Shown piece by piece: positions 10,258 through 18,185 of a stretch of DNA of 23,328 nt; position 1 is the stretch's first letter, and the number at the start of each line of letters is the position of its first letter. The notes under the pieces were generated by a model. It worked only from the letters and a program-made list of their open reading frames with translations. It ran no database searches and was not told the DNA's origin. The translations under genes were made by a program, and so were the position numbers. The stretch covers positions 1 to 23,328 of the forward strand of contig CADCIU010000044.1 in assembly GCA_902801585.1 (NCBI GenBank), written 5' to 3'. Source of the stretch: an uncultured Lachnospiraceae bacterium (lineage in GTDB: Bacteria; Bacillota_A; Clostridia; Lachnospirales; Lachnospiraceae).

Positions 10258-10421
10258 GTAATTATTCAGCACCACGGAAAAATAATCAAAATAAGGGCTG
10301 GGGAGCTCGCTCACCGGAACGTTTTTGATTTTTTTTCCGTGGCGGACAAGGCGCGGAGCGCCTCTGGACGCCCACAGTCCCGAATGCGCAGCATTTGGGA
10401 CTTGGGGTGCTGAATAGTTAC
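10258..10421. mobile_element. MITE-like element, copy 1
   Basis: This is a 164-bp non-coding element between rpmH and rnpA. Its ends are inverted repeats: GTAATTATTCAGCACC at 10258-10273 and GGTGCTGAATAGTTAC at 10406-10421, matching at 15 of 16 positions. An exact 6-bp direct repeat TGTTAT abuts both ends (10252-10257 and 10422-10427), which looks like a target-site duplication. Inside are a long hairpin (CCACGGAAAAATAATCAAAA against its near complement ending TTTTCCGTGG) and a second hairpin TCCCGAATGC/GCATTTGGGA. A second copy, roughly 88-90% identical by eye, is at 13768-13932. No transposase is encoded, so any movement would need one supplied elsewhere. Confidence 0.82.
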
Positions 10422-10433
10422 TGTTATTTAATA

Positions 10434-10473
10434 AGATGCGCACGCGGCGCAGCGGCTCGCGTTGAGAGCCTTG
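10434..10473 (+). repeat. GC-rich structured repeat, shortened copy B
   Basis: About 40 bases correspond to the 3' half of the 80-bp repeat: GCACGCGGCGCAGCGGCTCGC, here followed by GTTGAGAGCCTTG. The first half is missing, apparently by an internal deletion, because a residual GATGC precedes the GCACGCGG block. The final hairpin is weakened to GGCTC/GAGCC. It lies 12 bases after the MITE-like copy 1 and just before rnpA. Confidence 0.75.
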
Positions 10474-10495
10474 ACTTTATTAGGGTAATGTGAGA

Positions 10496-10846
10496 ATGGA
10501 ATCTCTGAAGAAAAACGATGATTTCAGAAATTGCTATAACACCGGAAAATCATATGTGAACCGCGATCTTGTCCTGTACGTGTGTGGAAATGGTATGGGA
10601 AAGAACAGGATCGGGATCTCTGTGAGCAAGAAGGTGGGAAACAGCGTCGTCAGACACAGGATCACCAGATTGATCCGGGAAAGTTATCGGCTGCATGAGC
10701 AGATGTTCAATAGTGGTTTGGACATGGTAGTCGTGGCGCGGACCAGGGCTAAGGATGCCGACTATCACAGGATAGAGGGCGCGCTTCTGCACTTGGCGGG
10801 AAAGGCTGGAATCTATGGCAAAAAGAATAATGATATGGATGATTAA
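10496..10846 (+). CDS. rnpA: ribonuclease P protein component
   Basis: This is the protein subunit of RNase P, which assists the catalytic RNA in trimming tRNA 5' ends. From the ATG at 10496 it is 116 residues, the usual size. MESLKKNDDFRNCY at the N-terminus and RIGISVSKKVGNSVVRHR followed by LIRESYR (the RNR-type basic helix that binds RNA) are diagnostic. A GTG two codons upstream (10490) is an alternative. I prefer the ATG since AGGG lies about 10 bases before it, but neither ribosome site is strong. The last 32 bases overlap the yidD start, implying coupled translation. The gap between rpmH and rnpA is unusually long for this operon because it holds a terminator, a MITE-like element and a repeat fragment. 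Confidence 0.94.
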   Translation: MESLKKNDDFRNCYNTGKSYVNRDLVLYVCGNGMGKNRIGISVSKKVGNSVVRHRITRLIRESYRLHEQMFNSGLDMVVVARTRAKDADYHRIEGALLHLAGKAGIYGKKNNDMDD

Positions 10847-11027
10847 ATTCTACAGAAAATATCTCTCTCCTCTTAAGAGCACGAAATGTCCCTATATTCC
10901 CACATGTTCCGAATACGGACTCGAAGCGGTGGAAAAATACGGCGCTGTTAAGGGAGGGCTTCTTGCGCTGTGGAGAATTCTCAGATGCAATCCTTTTTCT
11001 CACGGGGGATACGATCCTGTACCCTGA
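10815..11027 (+). CDS. yidD: membrane protein insertion efficiency factor YidD
   Basis: This is a small (70-residue) amphipathic, membrane-associated protein believed to assist YidC-dependent membrane protein insertion. The family signature is complete: FYRKYLSPLK, CPYIPTCSEYGLEA with its two cysteines, GLLALWRILRCNPFSHGGYDPVP at the end (a third cysteine included). The ATG start overlaps the end of rnpA by 32 bases in another frame, with AAAGG 9 bases upstream. The order rnpA-yidD-yidC is standard. A short GC hairpin (ACTGCC-GGTT-GGCAGT, 11029-11044) followed by ATTTT lies right after the stop and could weaken transcription into yidC. Confidence 0.95.
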   Translation: MAKRIMIWMIKFYRKYLSPLKSTKCPYIPTCSEYGLEAVEKYGAVKGGLLALWRILRCNPFSHGGYDPVP

Positions 11028-11028
11028 A

Positions 11029-11044
11029 ACTGCCGGTTGGCAGT
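11029..11044 (+). terminator. weak hairpin between yidD and yidC
   Basis: ACTGCC and GGCAGT form a perfect 6-bp stem with a GGTT loop, followed by ATTTT. It is too short and T-poor to be a firm terminator; partial attenuation or mRNA stabilisation of the yidD end is as likely. Confidence 0.4.
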
Positions 11045-11072
11045 ATTTTGACTAATCCTTAAGGAGGACTAA

Positions 11073-12386
11073 ATGTTTTTAACCAAGTCCAGCGGAATGA
11101 TTATCGGACCTATAGCCAGCTTACTGGGTATGTTCATGAACGGCATTTTCTACGTTCTTAATATGATCGGAATCCCCAATATCGGTCTGGCTATCATCAT
11201 CATGACCATCCTGATCTATATGGCCATGCTGCCGCTCACCATTAAGCAGCAGAAATTTTCCAAGCTTCAGCGCAAGATGCAGCCGGAGCTCAATAAGATC
11301 AACAAGAAATATGAGGGACGAAAAGACCCTGAATCCATGGAGAGACAGCAGGCTGAGATCAAGGAGGTCTACGGCAAGTACGGCGTATCCGCTACCGGCA
11401 GCTGTGTTCAGCTCATCATCCAGATGCCGATCCTGCTCGCGCTCTATCGTGTGTTTTACAATATTCCTGCATATGTCCCCATGGTCAAGAGGGTATTCTT
11501 CCCCCTTGTGGACGAACTGATCGCAGCGAATGCGGGTGATTATCTCAAGGAAACCAATGCTGCCAGATTTTTCGCCAAGCAGTTTGAGAATGAGAATTTT
11601 GTTAACGGCGTCACGGAATATGTGCAGAATACTTTCATTGACGTTCTCAATAAATTCAACAGCGCGGATTGGACAGCATTGACTGAGAATTTCGCTGATC
11701 TTAAGAATGATATTGCGAATACAGTCACAAGTCTGACCAGGTATAACAGTTTCCTTGGCCTTAATATGGCTAATTCACCTGCCTCACTGTTCAAGGAGGC
11801 GATGCAGAACAAGACTTACATTCTGGTGATCGTAGCGCTCATCATCCCTGTTCTTGCGGCAGTGACGCAGTATCTGAACGTCGCGCTTATGCCCCAGCCT
11901 GAGCAGCAGGACGGAAATGACCAGATGAACAACACCATGAAGTCCATGAACGTCATGATGCCGATCATGTCAGCATTCTTCTGCTGGAATCTTCCCAATG
12001 GTATGGGTCTCTACTGGATCACCGGTGCCGTGATCCGCTGCATCCAGCAGGTTGTCATCAACAAGCAGATCGACAAGATGGATATCGACGCTATGGTCGA
12101 GAAGAATCTTGAGAAGATGAAGGAAAAGGAAGCCAAAGAAGGCAAGAAGGACAAGAACCGTGTCAGCAGCAGTACTATGAACACCTATTCTTCCATGAAC
12201 ACAAGAAGAATGAAGGACAGAACCGATACTAATGTGAGCGCGGATTCCGAGAAAAAGGTTCAGCAGGCCAGACAGACAAACGGCAAAAAATACAAGGCCG
12301 GCAGTCTTGCCGAGAAAGCCAATATGGTCAGCAGCTTTAATGATTCGAACAGAGGTTCAAATAAAAAGCAGGGCAAGAAAGGATAA
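11073..12386 (+). CDS. yidC: membrane protein insertase YidC/OxaA
   Basis: This polytopic membrane insertase acts alone or with SecYEG. The protein is 437 residues. Hydrophobic segments lie around 10-30, 35-58 (GLAIIIMTILIYMAMLPL), 106-130 (CVQLIIQMPILLALYRVFY), 248-272 (YILVIVALIIPVLAAV) and 292-329. The basic cytoplasmic loop KQQKFSKLQRKMQPEL follows the second. An external loop of roughly 90 residues (about 135-240) separates the third and fourth, longer than in Bacillus homologues. A disordered, strongly basic tail of about 100 residues ends the protein. The intramembrane arginine usual in the IVR/LIR position is a tyrosine here (Y49), while an arginine, R322, appears in the last membrane segment (AVIRCIQQ). 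AAGGAGG precedes the ATG by about 6 bases. Confidence 0.95.
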   Translation: MFLTKSSGMIIGPIASLLGMFMNGIFYVLNMIGIPNIGLAIIIMTILIYMAMLPLTIKQQKFSKLQRKMQPELNKINKKYEGRKDPESMERQQAEIKEVYGKYGVSATGSCVQLIIQMPILLALYRVFYNIPAYVPMVKRVFFPLVDELIAANAGDYLKETNAARFFAKQFENENFVNGVTEYVQNTFIDVLNKFNSADWTALTENFADLKNDIANTVTSLTRYNSFLGLNMANSPASLFKEAMQNKTYILVIVALIIPVLAAVTQYLNVALMPQPEQQDGNDQMNNTMKSMNVMMPIMSAFFCWNLPNGMGLYWITGAVIRCIQQVVINKQIDKMDIDAMVEKNLEKMKEKEAKEGKKDKNRVSSSTMNTYSSMNTRRMKDRTDTNVSADSEKKVQQARQTNGKKYKAGSLAEKANMVSSFNDSNRGSNKKQGKKG

Positions 12387-12389
12387 TAT

Positions 12390-13589
12390 ATGTCCAAGGA
12401 ATATATCGAAATTACAGAGAAGACTGTGGATGACGCCATTACCACAGCCTGCCAGAGATTGTCTGTGACCAGCAATCGGCTGGATTATATAATCGTACAG
12501 AAAGAAAAGACAGGTTTTCTCGGGATTGGCGCAAAGCCTGCTATTATCAAGGCAAGAGTCAAGAACGACGCCGCGCAGGTCATGCTCGAAAATGCGATCG
12601 AAAAAGTAGAAAAGAAAGTACAGAAGGATTTCGCTGCCAAGATTGCAAAGTCTGAAGAGAAGAAAGAAGAAACTGCTTCCGTCCCTTCAGCAAAACCGGA
12701 GAAAAAAGCTCCCGTCAAGCACGAAAAGGAAGCAAAAGCTGAAAAGAAAGAGACAGAAAAGGCCGAGAAGTCCGAAAAGAAGGAACTGAAGGACAAAGAG
12801 AAGGAGAATAAGAAGACCGGTAAGAAAAATAAGAAAAAGTCTTCTGCTCCCAGGAAAGCCGAGGCAGCAGCTGAAACTGCTGCAGCACCTGCTCCTGAAG
12901 CGGAAGTGAAAGCTGCCGCTCCTGCTCCCAAAAAGAAAGCAGTTGTCCCTCAGCTTACAGATGAGAAGATCGCAGAGATTAAGAAGGCCGCTCATGATTT
13001 CCTCGTAGGCGTTTTCAAGACCATGGATATGGATGTGGAGATCACAGAGGACTATCAGAAAGATACCGGAATCCTCACTGTAAATATGGAAGGTGAGGAT
13101 ATGGGCGTCCTGATCGGAAAGAGAGGCCAGACCCTTGATTCTCTTCAGTATCTCGTATCTCTGGTAGTCAACAAAGATGTGGATGGCTACATTCATGTCA
13201 AGGCTGACACTGAGAATTACAGGGAGAGAAGAAAGAAGACCCTTGAGAATCTTGCCAGGAATATCGCATTCAAGGTAAAGAGGACCAGACAGCCTGTGGC
13301 TCTTGAGCCCATGAATCCCTATGAGAGAAGGATCATTCATTCCGCTCTGCAGAATGAGAAATATATCACGACATACAGCGAAGGCGAAGAACCTTACCGC
13401 AAGGTTGTCGTTGCTCTCAAAAAGGATGAGAACGGCGAGGAGCTGCTCAAGGAAGAGCGCCCTGCAAAGGGCGGCCGCGGCAGAAACGGCAAAGGAAGGA
13501 ACAGCCGAGGAGGAAGAAGGGGACGCGACTTCCGCGGATCCAGGGATAACCGCCGCAGTTCCGAAGAGAACAACAGCGAAGCTGAATAA
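12390..13589 (+). CDS. jag: RNA-binding protein Jag/KhpB
   Basis: This is a cytoplasmic RNA-binding protein (Jag, SpoIIIJ-associated; KhpB) that works with KhpA and is linked to cell elongation in streptococci. The protein is 399 residues. It has an N-terminal Jag domain (1-55, including KTGFLGIGAKPA), then a highly charged Lys/Glu/Ala linker (about 60-185). A KH domain follows with the GxxG loop GKRG (243-246), and an R3H domain with R313 and H317 in YERRIIH. A C-terminal tail from 357 to 399 is rich in Arg and Gly (GGRGRNGKGRNSRGGRRGR) and ends acidic. The long linker and RGG-like tail make it nearly twice the size of the Bacillus protein. It starts 3 bases after the yidC stop with AAAGGA 7 bases upstream, so it is co-expressed with yidC. 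Confidence 0.94.
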   Translation: MSKEYIEITEKTVDDAITTACQRLSVTSNRLDYIIVQKEKTGFLGIGAKPAIIKARVKNDAAQVMLENAIEKVEKKVQKDFAAKIAKSEEKKEETASVPSAKPEKKAPVKHEKEAKAEKKETEKAEKSEKKELKDKEKENKKTGKKNKKKSSAPRKAEAAAETAAAPAPEAEVKAAAPAPKKKAVVPQLTDEKIAEIKKAAHDFLVGVFKTMDMDVEITEDYQKDTGILTVNMEGEDMGVLIGKRGQTLDSLQYLVSLVVNKDVDGYIHVKADTENYRERRKKTLENLARNIAFKVKRTRQPVALEPMNPYERRIIHSALQNEKYITTYSEGEEPYRKVVVALKKDENGEELLKEERPAKGGRGRNGKGRNSRGGRRGRDFRGSRDNRRSSEENNSEAE

Positions 13590-13618
13590 CACAGGGGGAT
13601 ATCCCCCGCCGTGTTATT
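13585..13618 (+). terminator. hairpin overlapping the jag stop
   Basis: AATAACAC (13585-13592) pairs with GTGTTATT (13611-13618), and an inner GGGGG/CCCCC stem (13594-13598 and 13603-13607) has an ATAT loop. The jag stop codon lies in the 5' arm. The strong GC core is followed by only a few T residues, so it may protect the mRNA end as much as terminate. The repeat copy C begins at the next base. Confidence 0.6.
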
Positions 13619-13700
13619 TGATGCACACGCGTGCGGAAAGGAAGATGTTGCCACTGGCGGCAACCCGCACGCGGCGCAGTGGCTCGCTCTGCGAGCCTTG
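13619..13700 (+). repeat. GC-rich structured intergenic repeat, copy C
   Basis: This full 82-base copy starts TGATGCACACGCGTGCGG and ends GCGAGCCTTG. Outer stem CGCGTGCGG/CCGCACGCG encloses AAAGGAAGAT and the hairpin GTTGCC-ACTGGC-GGCAAC. The second hairpin is GGCTCGC-TCT-GCGAGCC. It matches copy A closely apart from compensated changes in the inner stem. It lies immediately after the jag hairpin and 18 bases before a strong terminator, so it would be transcribed with the yidC-jag message. Confidence 0.87.
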
Positions 13701-13718
13701 AAATCCTGAATAAGTAAT

Positions 13719-13766
13719 GAGCCGGTGCACTTACACTACAAGATAAGTGCCCGGCTCTTTCTTTTT
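13719..13766 (+). terminator. strong terminator of the yidC-jag transcript
   Basis: GAGCCGG-T-GCACTTA (13719-13733) pairs with TAAGTGC-CCGGCTC (13744-13757), a 14-bp stem with one bulged T and a 10-base loop, followed by TTTCTTTTT. It is the clearest intrinsic terminator on the plus strand and separates the jag transcription unit from mnmE. Confidence 0.92.
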
Positions 13767-13767
13767 G

Positions 13768-13932
13768 GTAATTATTCAGCATCCCGGGAAAATGATCAAA
13801 ATAAGAGACGGGGAGTTCGCTCACCGGATCGTTTTTGATCATTTTCCCGGGGCGGGCAAGGAGCGGAGCGCCTCTGAACGCCCACAGTCCCGAATGCGAA
13901 GCATTTGGGACTATGGGGTGCTGAATAATTGC
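13768..13932. mobile_element. MITE-like element, copy 2
   Basis: This 165-bp copy of the element at 10258-10421 lies directly after the jag terminator. Ends are GTAATTATTCAGCATCC and GGGTGCTGAATAATTGC. The long internal hairpin reads CCCGGGAAAATGATCAAAA against TTTTGATCATTTTCCCGGG. Where copy 1 has CCACGG/CCGTGG this copy has CCCGGG/CCCGGG, and the inner ATGATC/GATCAT is also paired, so both arms changed together. Internal sequence such as CGCCCACAGTCCCGAATGCG is nearly unchanged. No exact flanking direct repeat is apparent, suggesting older insertion or drift. Confidence 0.8.
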
Positions 13933-13998
13933 CTTTGTGTTAAGATAGGTGTAAACTATCGTAACTATTATTAGTATATTTCAAAGGGGTGAAAGGCT

Positions 13999-15447
13999 AT
14001 GGCTCTGATGTATGATCATCTGCAGACAGATACGATCGCGGCTATTGCGACAGCGATGTCAGAGGCAGGAATCGGTATTATAAGGATAAGCGGTCCCGAC
14101 GCGGCAGCCATAGGATCAAGGTTATATCGCACTCCTAAGAAGAACAGGACACAGATTGCCGACTGGAGACCCGGAACGATCCGATTTGGCTATATAGTGG
14201 AGACGGATGAAAACGGGAATGAGAATCTCATCGATGAAGTGATGCTCTCCTGGATGAAGAGCCCTCACAGCTATACGACTGAGGACACAGTGGAGATCAA
14301 CACGCACGGCGGCATGTTCCTGATGAACCGGATCCTGGAATTAGTTCTGAAGTGCGGAGCAAGAATGGCTGAGCCCGGCGAGTTTACAAAGAGAGCATTC
14401 CTTGGCGGAAGGATCGACCTGGCCAGGGCGGAAGCAGTCATGGATCTGATTTCCTCCGGAAATGAATTCGCCAGAAAGACTTCTGCCGCTCAGCTGGAAG
14501 GAGCGGTCTCTTCCAGGATCAAAGAGCTCCGGGAGAAGATCCTCTATGAGATTGCTTTTATAGAGTCCGCACTGGACGATCCCGAGAATTACAGTCTGGA
14601 CGGCTACACCGACAGGCTCATGGATACCTGTAAGGGCCTGGAAAATGAGATGCGCGCTCTTCTCTCCCACGCTGAAGAAGGAAGGATCCTCAAGGAGGGG
14701 ATCAGAACTGCCATCGTCGGGAGACCCAATGTCGGAAAGTCTTCTCTTCTCAACCATCTGGCCGGGGAAGAGAGAGCCATCGTAACAGAAATAGAGGGCA
14801 CGACCAGAGATACCCTGAGTGAGACAGTCAGAGTGGGCGGCGTTCTACTCCATCTGACAGATACGGCCGGAATCAGGCAGACCAAAGACAAGGTGGAGCA
14901 GATCGGCGTACACAGGGCGCAGCAGGCACTGGACAACGCGGATCTGATCCTGTTTGTGATCGACAGTTCCCGGGCGCTGTCCTCAGAAGATGAGGAGATC
15001 GCTGCCAGGATCACAGGTAAAATGGAGGAAGGCAAGAAATGCATTCTCCTGATGAACAAGACGGACCTTACCAGTGAAGTTGAGGTAGAGGACGTCAGGG
15101 CTCTGTTTACATCTAAAGGTGCAGAGTGTCCGGCCATACTCTACAGCTCCCTGCAGACCGGTGAAGGAATGGAGGAACTCGGAGAGTTTGTATCCGGACT
15201 CTTCCATACAGGTGAGATCGCTGAGAAAAATGAAATATTTATCAGTAATCTCAGACACAAGAACGCGGTGAAGGAAGCCCTTGATTCCATCTGTCTTGTA
15301 GAGGACAGCATTGAGAACGGAATGAGTGAAGACTTTTTCTCCATTGATCTGATGAACGCCTACCGTGTGCTCGGCACTATTTTGGGAGAAGCTGTGGAAG
15401 ATGATCTGGTGGAGGAAATCTTCTCCAAGTTCTGCATGGGAAAATAA
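13999..15447 (+). CDS. mnmE: tRNA modification GTPase MnmE
   Basis: With MnmG, MnmE makes the 5-carboxymethylaminomethyl (or aminomethyl) group on wobble uridine 34 of several tRNAs, using GTP, a folate carbon donor and FAD. The protein is 482 residues, somewhat longer than the usual 455-460. It has the N-terminal folate-binding domain with PGEFTKRAF and LARAEAVMDLI, then a helical domain interrupted by the G domain. G motifs are GRPNVGKS (241-248), GTTRD (267-271), DTAG (288-291), NKTD (353-356) and SSLQTG (383-388). The C-terminus is FCMGK rather than FCIGK; the functionally needed cysteine (C479) is kept. The ATG is preceded by GGGGTG 8 bases away. It begins 66 bases after the MITE-like element; I see no clear promoter in that gap. 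Confidence 0.96.
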   Translation: MALMYDHLQTDTIAAIATAMSEAGIGIIRISGPDAAAIGSRLYRTPKKNRTQIADWRPGTIRFGYIVETDENGNENLIDEVMLSWMKSPHSYTTEDTVEINTHGGMFLMNRILELVLKCGARMAEPGEFTKRAFLGGRIDLARAEAVMDLISSGNEFARKTSAAQLEGAVSSRIKELREKILYEIAFIESALDDPENYSLDGYTDRLMDTCKGLENEMRALLSHAEEGRILKEGIRTAIVGRPNVGKSSLLNHLAGEERAIVTEIEGTTRDTLSETVRVGGVLLHLTDTAGIRQTKDKVEQIGVHRAQQALDNADLILFVIDSSRALSSEDEEIAARITGKMEEGKKCILLMNKTDLTSEVEVEDVRALFTSKGAECPAILYSSLQTGEGMEELGEFVSGLFHTGEIAEKNEIFISNLRHKNAVKEALDSICLVEDSIENGMSEDFFSIDLMNAYRVLGTILGEAVEDDLVEEIFSKFCMGK

Positions 15448-15480
15448 AGCAAATCTATATTTGGAAGGACACGACGGAAT

Positions 15481-17391
15481 ATGGAATACCATATTGATAC
15501 ACAGGTATGCGTAATAGGAGCCGGTCACGCCGGCGTCGAGGCCGCTCTGGCCTGCAGCAGGCTCGGACTTAAGACAGTGATCTTTACAATGAATGTGGAC
15601 AGCATCGCTATGATGCCTTGCAATCCGCATATCGGAGGATCGTCCAAGGGACATCTGGTCAGGGAGATTGACGCCCTGGGCGGAGAGATGGGCAAAAATA
15701 TCGATAAGACTTTCATTCAGTCCAAGATGCTCAACGTCTCCAAGGGACCTGCTGTACACTCCCTGAGAACGCAGGCGGACAAGGCGGAGTATTCCAAGGC
15801 CATGAGACAGGTGCTCGAGAGCCAGGAGAATCTGACGATCCGTCAGGCGGAGGTAATGCAGATCCTGACAGAAGGCCGCAAGGTAGTCGGAGTAAGGATC
15901 CATACCGGCACTGTTTACAGATGTGAAGCGGCGATCATCTGTACCGGCACATATCTTAACGCCAGGTGCCTTGTGGGAGAATCCATCACGGAGACAGGTC
16001 CCAGCGGAATGCAGAGATCGACCGGCCTGAAGGATTCCCTGAACGGGATCGGAATCCCGCTCCGCAGATTCAAGACAGGTACGCCTGCCAGGATGGACGG
16101 CAGGTCTCTGGACTACTCCAAGATGACGATCCAGGAAGGAGACAAGGTAGTGATCCCCTTCTCCTATTCCACTGATCCCGCGGACGTCCAGATCGAACAG
16201 GTCCCCTGCTACCTGACTTATACGAACGAAGAGACACACACGATCATCCGTCAAAATATAGACCGCTCTCCTATCTATGCGGGAATCATTGAGGGGACCG
16301 GCCCCAGATACTGTCCTTCTATTGAGGACAAGGTCGTCAAATTTGCCGAGAAGACAAGGCATCAGGTTTTCATCGAACCCGAGGGACGCGGCACCAACGA
16401 AGTCTATGTGGACGGAATGTCCTCTTCTATGCCGGACGATGTTCAGCAGAGGATGTACAGAACGGTTCCCGGACTTGAGAACTGTGTGATCGTCAAGAAT
16501 GCTTATGCTATCGAATATGACTGCATCAACGCTAATCTCCTTAAGCTCACACTTGAGACCAGGGATGTGGACGGACTCTTCTGCGCCGGCCAGTTCAACG
16601 GAAGCAGCGGCTATGAGGAAGCGGCAGCACAGGGACTGATGGCAGGAATCAACGCCGCAATGAAGATCATGGGCAAGGAGCCTCTGGTACTCAAGCGCTC
16701 GGAAGCTTATATCGGCGTTCTGATCGATGACCTGGTGACCAAGGACAACAGAGAACCGTACAGAATGATGACCTCCCGCGCAGAGTACAGATTACTTCTC
16801 AGGCAGGATAACGCGGATCTGCGTCTTCGCAAATACGGCTACAGAGTCGGCCTCATCAGCCGGGAGCAGTACGACCATGTCTGCGCCAAAGAAGAGATGA
16901 TCGAGAACGAGATTCTCAGACTCAAGAGTATCAGAATCGGCGCTGCCAGGGAGAACCAGGAATATCTTCGCGCCCGTGGTTCCGCCGATCTCAAGACAGC
17001 CTGCAGTCTGGCAGAGCTCATGTGCAGACCGGAGCTCGGTTACGAACAGGTCGCCGGCCTCGATCCCGACAGAAAGCCTCTTCCGAAGGAAGTCACCGAG
17101 CAGGTAGAGATCAACATTCGCTACGAAGGTTATATTGCAAGGCAGAGAAGACAGGTGGAACAGTTTGAAAAGATGGAGAATCGAAAGATTCCTGACATGA
17201 TCGATTACGACGATGTAGGAAGTCTCCGCCTTGAGGCAAGACAGAAACTGAAAGAATTCAGGCCGACTTCGATCGGACAAGCCGGCCGTCTGTCAGGAGT
17301 GACGCCCGCCGATGTCGCTGTTCTTTTGATCTATTTAGAAAAATTCAGGGCACAGCAGCGAACAGAGAGAAAGGATCCTTCGAATGACTGA
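15481..17391 (+). CDS. mnmG: tRNA modification enzyme MnmG (GidA)
   Basis: This is the FAD- and NADH-using partner of MnmE in wobble uridine modification, 636 residues, typical of the long bacterial form. The N-terminal Rossmann motif GAGHAG (13-18) and the conserved [22 protein letters not shown] are followed by the second FAD segment ([19 protein letters not shown]). Next come [16 protein letters not shown] and the C-terminal helical domain, ending in [17 protein letters not shown], which docks MnmE and tRNA. The ATG lies 33 bases after mnmE, with GGAAGGA about 11 bases upstream. Its last 8 bases overlap rsmG, so mnmE-mnmG-rsmG form one coupled unit. Confidence 0.97.
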   Translation: MEYHIDTQVCVIGAGHAGVEAALACSRLGLKTVIFTMNVDSIAMMPCNPHIGGSSKGHLVREIDALGGEMGKNIDKTFIQSKMLNVSKGPAVHSLRTQADKAEYSKAMRQVLESQENLTIRQAEVMQILTEGRKVVGVRIHTGTVYRCEAAIICTGTYLNARCLVGESITETGPSGMQRSTGLKDSLNGIGIPLRRFKTGTPARMDGRSLDYSKMTIQEGDKVVIPFSYSTDPADVQIEQVPCYLTYTNEETHTIIRQNIDRSPIYAGIIEGTGPRYCPSIEDKVVKFAEKTRHQVFIEPEGRGTNEVYVDGMSSSMPDDVQQRMYRTVPGLENCVIVKNAYAIEYDCINANLLKLTLETRDVDGLFCAGQFNGSSGYEEAAAQGLMAGINAAMKIMGKEPLVLKRSEAYIGVLIDDLVTKDNREPYRMMTSRAEYRLLLRQDNADLRLRKYGYRVGLISREQYDHVCAKEEMIENEILRLKSIRIGAARENQEYLRARGSADLKTACSLAELMCRPELGYEQVAGLDPDRKPLPKEVTEQVEINIRYEGYIARQRRQVEQFEKMENRKIPDMIDYDDVGSLRLEARQKLKEFRPTSIGQAGRLSGVTPADVAVLLIYLEKFRAQQRTERKDPSND

Positions 17392-18118
17392 TAGTATTAA
17401 ACAGGATTTTCTTAAAAATGCTGAAGAACTTGGAATCAGCATTGATGAAAGAATACTCTCTTCCCTTGATCTCTATTATAAGAACCTGATCGAGTGGAAC
17501 GCTGTCATGAACCTGACAGCAATCACAGAGGAAAAGGATGTCTATGAGAAACACTTCCTTGACAGTTTGACAATCACTAAAATTGTTTCACGTGAAACAT
17601 TGGATCAGGGATGTACTCTTCTTGACATGGGAACCGGCGCCGGATTTCCGGGATTGCCGATTGCCATTGTATTTCCCAATGTCAAAGTGATTCTTATGGA
17701 TTCATTGAACAAGAGGATTAAATTCCTTGAGGACACAGTGCAAAAGCTTGGTCTCACGAATGTCACCTGCATACACGCAAGGGCCGAAGAACTGGCTAAA
17801 AACAAAAATTACCGTGAGAAACAGGATATATGTTGTTCAAGAGCTGTTGCCAATCTGGCTACTCTGTCCGAGTATTGCCTTCCGTTTGTTAAAAAGGGAG
17901 GATATTTCGTTTCCTATAAGACAGAACAGGTTCAAAGCGAGATTGAACAGAGCAGAAAAGCTATTAAAGTACTGGGAGGCGACCATGTGGAGACAGTGTT
18001 CTTCACGCTGCCGGGAACGGATTATCAGAGATCTCTCGTGAAGATTGAAAAAGTCAGCGCGACGCCTTCCAGATATCCCAGAAAAGCGGGTACGCCCGGG
18101 AAAGAACCCATCAAATAG
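17384..18118 (+). CDS. rsmG: 16S rRNA (guanine527-N7)-methyltransferase RsmG (GidB)
   Basis: RsmG methylates N7 of G527 in 16S rRNA using S-adenosylmethionine; its loss gives low-level streptomycin resistance in several bacteria. The protein is 244 residues. The SAM-binding motif is [17 protein letters not shown] (79-95), preceded by the family segment [32 protein letters not shown] and GGYFVSYK lie in the C-terminal half. The ATG overlaps the end of mnmG by 8 bases. Embedded in codons for V68-S-R-E-T72 is a perfect parS centromere site at 17584-17599. The coding sequence therefore doubles as a chromosome-segregation element. The basic C-terminal tail ([15 protein letters not shown]) is typical. 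Confidence 0.95.
   Translation: MTDSIKQDFLKNAEELGISIDERILSSLDLYYKNLIEWNAVMNLTAITEEKDVYEKHFLDSLTITKIVSRETLDQGCTLLDMGTGAGFPGLPIAIVFPNVKVILMDSLNKRIKFLEDTVQKLGLTNVTCIHARAEELAKNKNYREKQDICCSRAVANLATLSEYCLPFVKKGGYFVSYKTEQVQSEIEQSRKAIKVLGGDHVETVFFTLPGTDYQRSLVKIEKVSATPSRYPRKAGTPGKEPIK
17584..17599. promoter_or_regulatory. parS: parS centromere site 1 (inside rsmG)
   Basis: TGTTTCACGTGAAACA is a perfect 16-bp palindrome identical to the bacterial parS consensus bound by ParB. It is read as VSRET in RsmG. The ParB gene lies about 2 kb away. Confidence 0.95.
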
Positions 18119-18185
18119 TAAAACGAATATAGTTATGATATGTTATAGTTATCTCAGCGCAAAGCGCTTCGACATGGAGGTAAAT

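Noticed and set aside
10204..10443. Short minus-strand frame over the MITE-like copy 1
   Set aside because: It covers the whole repeat including both inverted ends; a related frame at copy 2 (13447-13842) is joined to unrelated sequence. A by-product of repeat sequence.
13447..13842. Short minus-strand frame over jag end, repeat C and MITE-like copy 2
   Set aside because: Crosses a strong terminator and two repeats; not a gene.
14983..16362. 459-codon minus-strand open frame
   Set aside because: Antisense to mnmE and mnmG; shadow of codon usage.
18045..18185. Upstream extension of the lipoprotein gene
   Set aside because: It overlaps rsmG out of frame and would bury the signal peptide; the ATG at 18186 has GGAGG and gives a standard lipoprotein signal.
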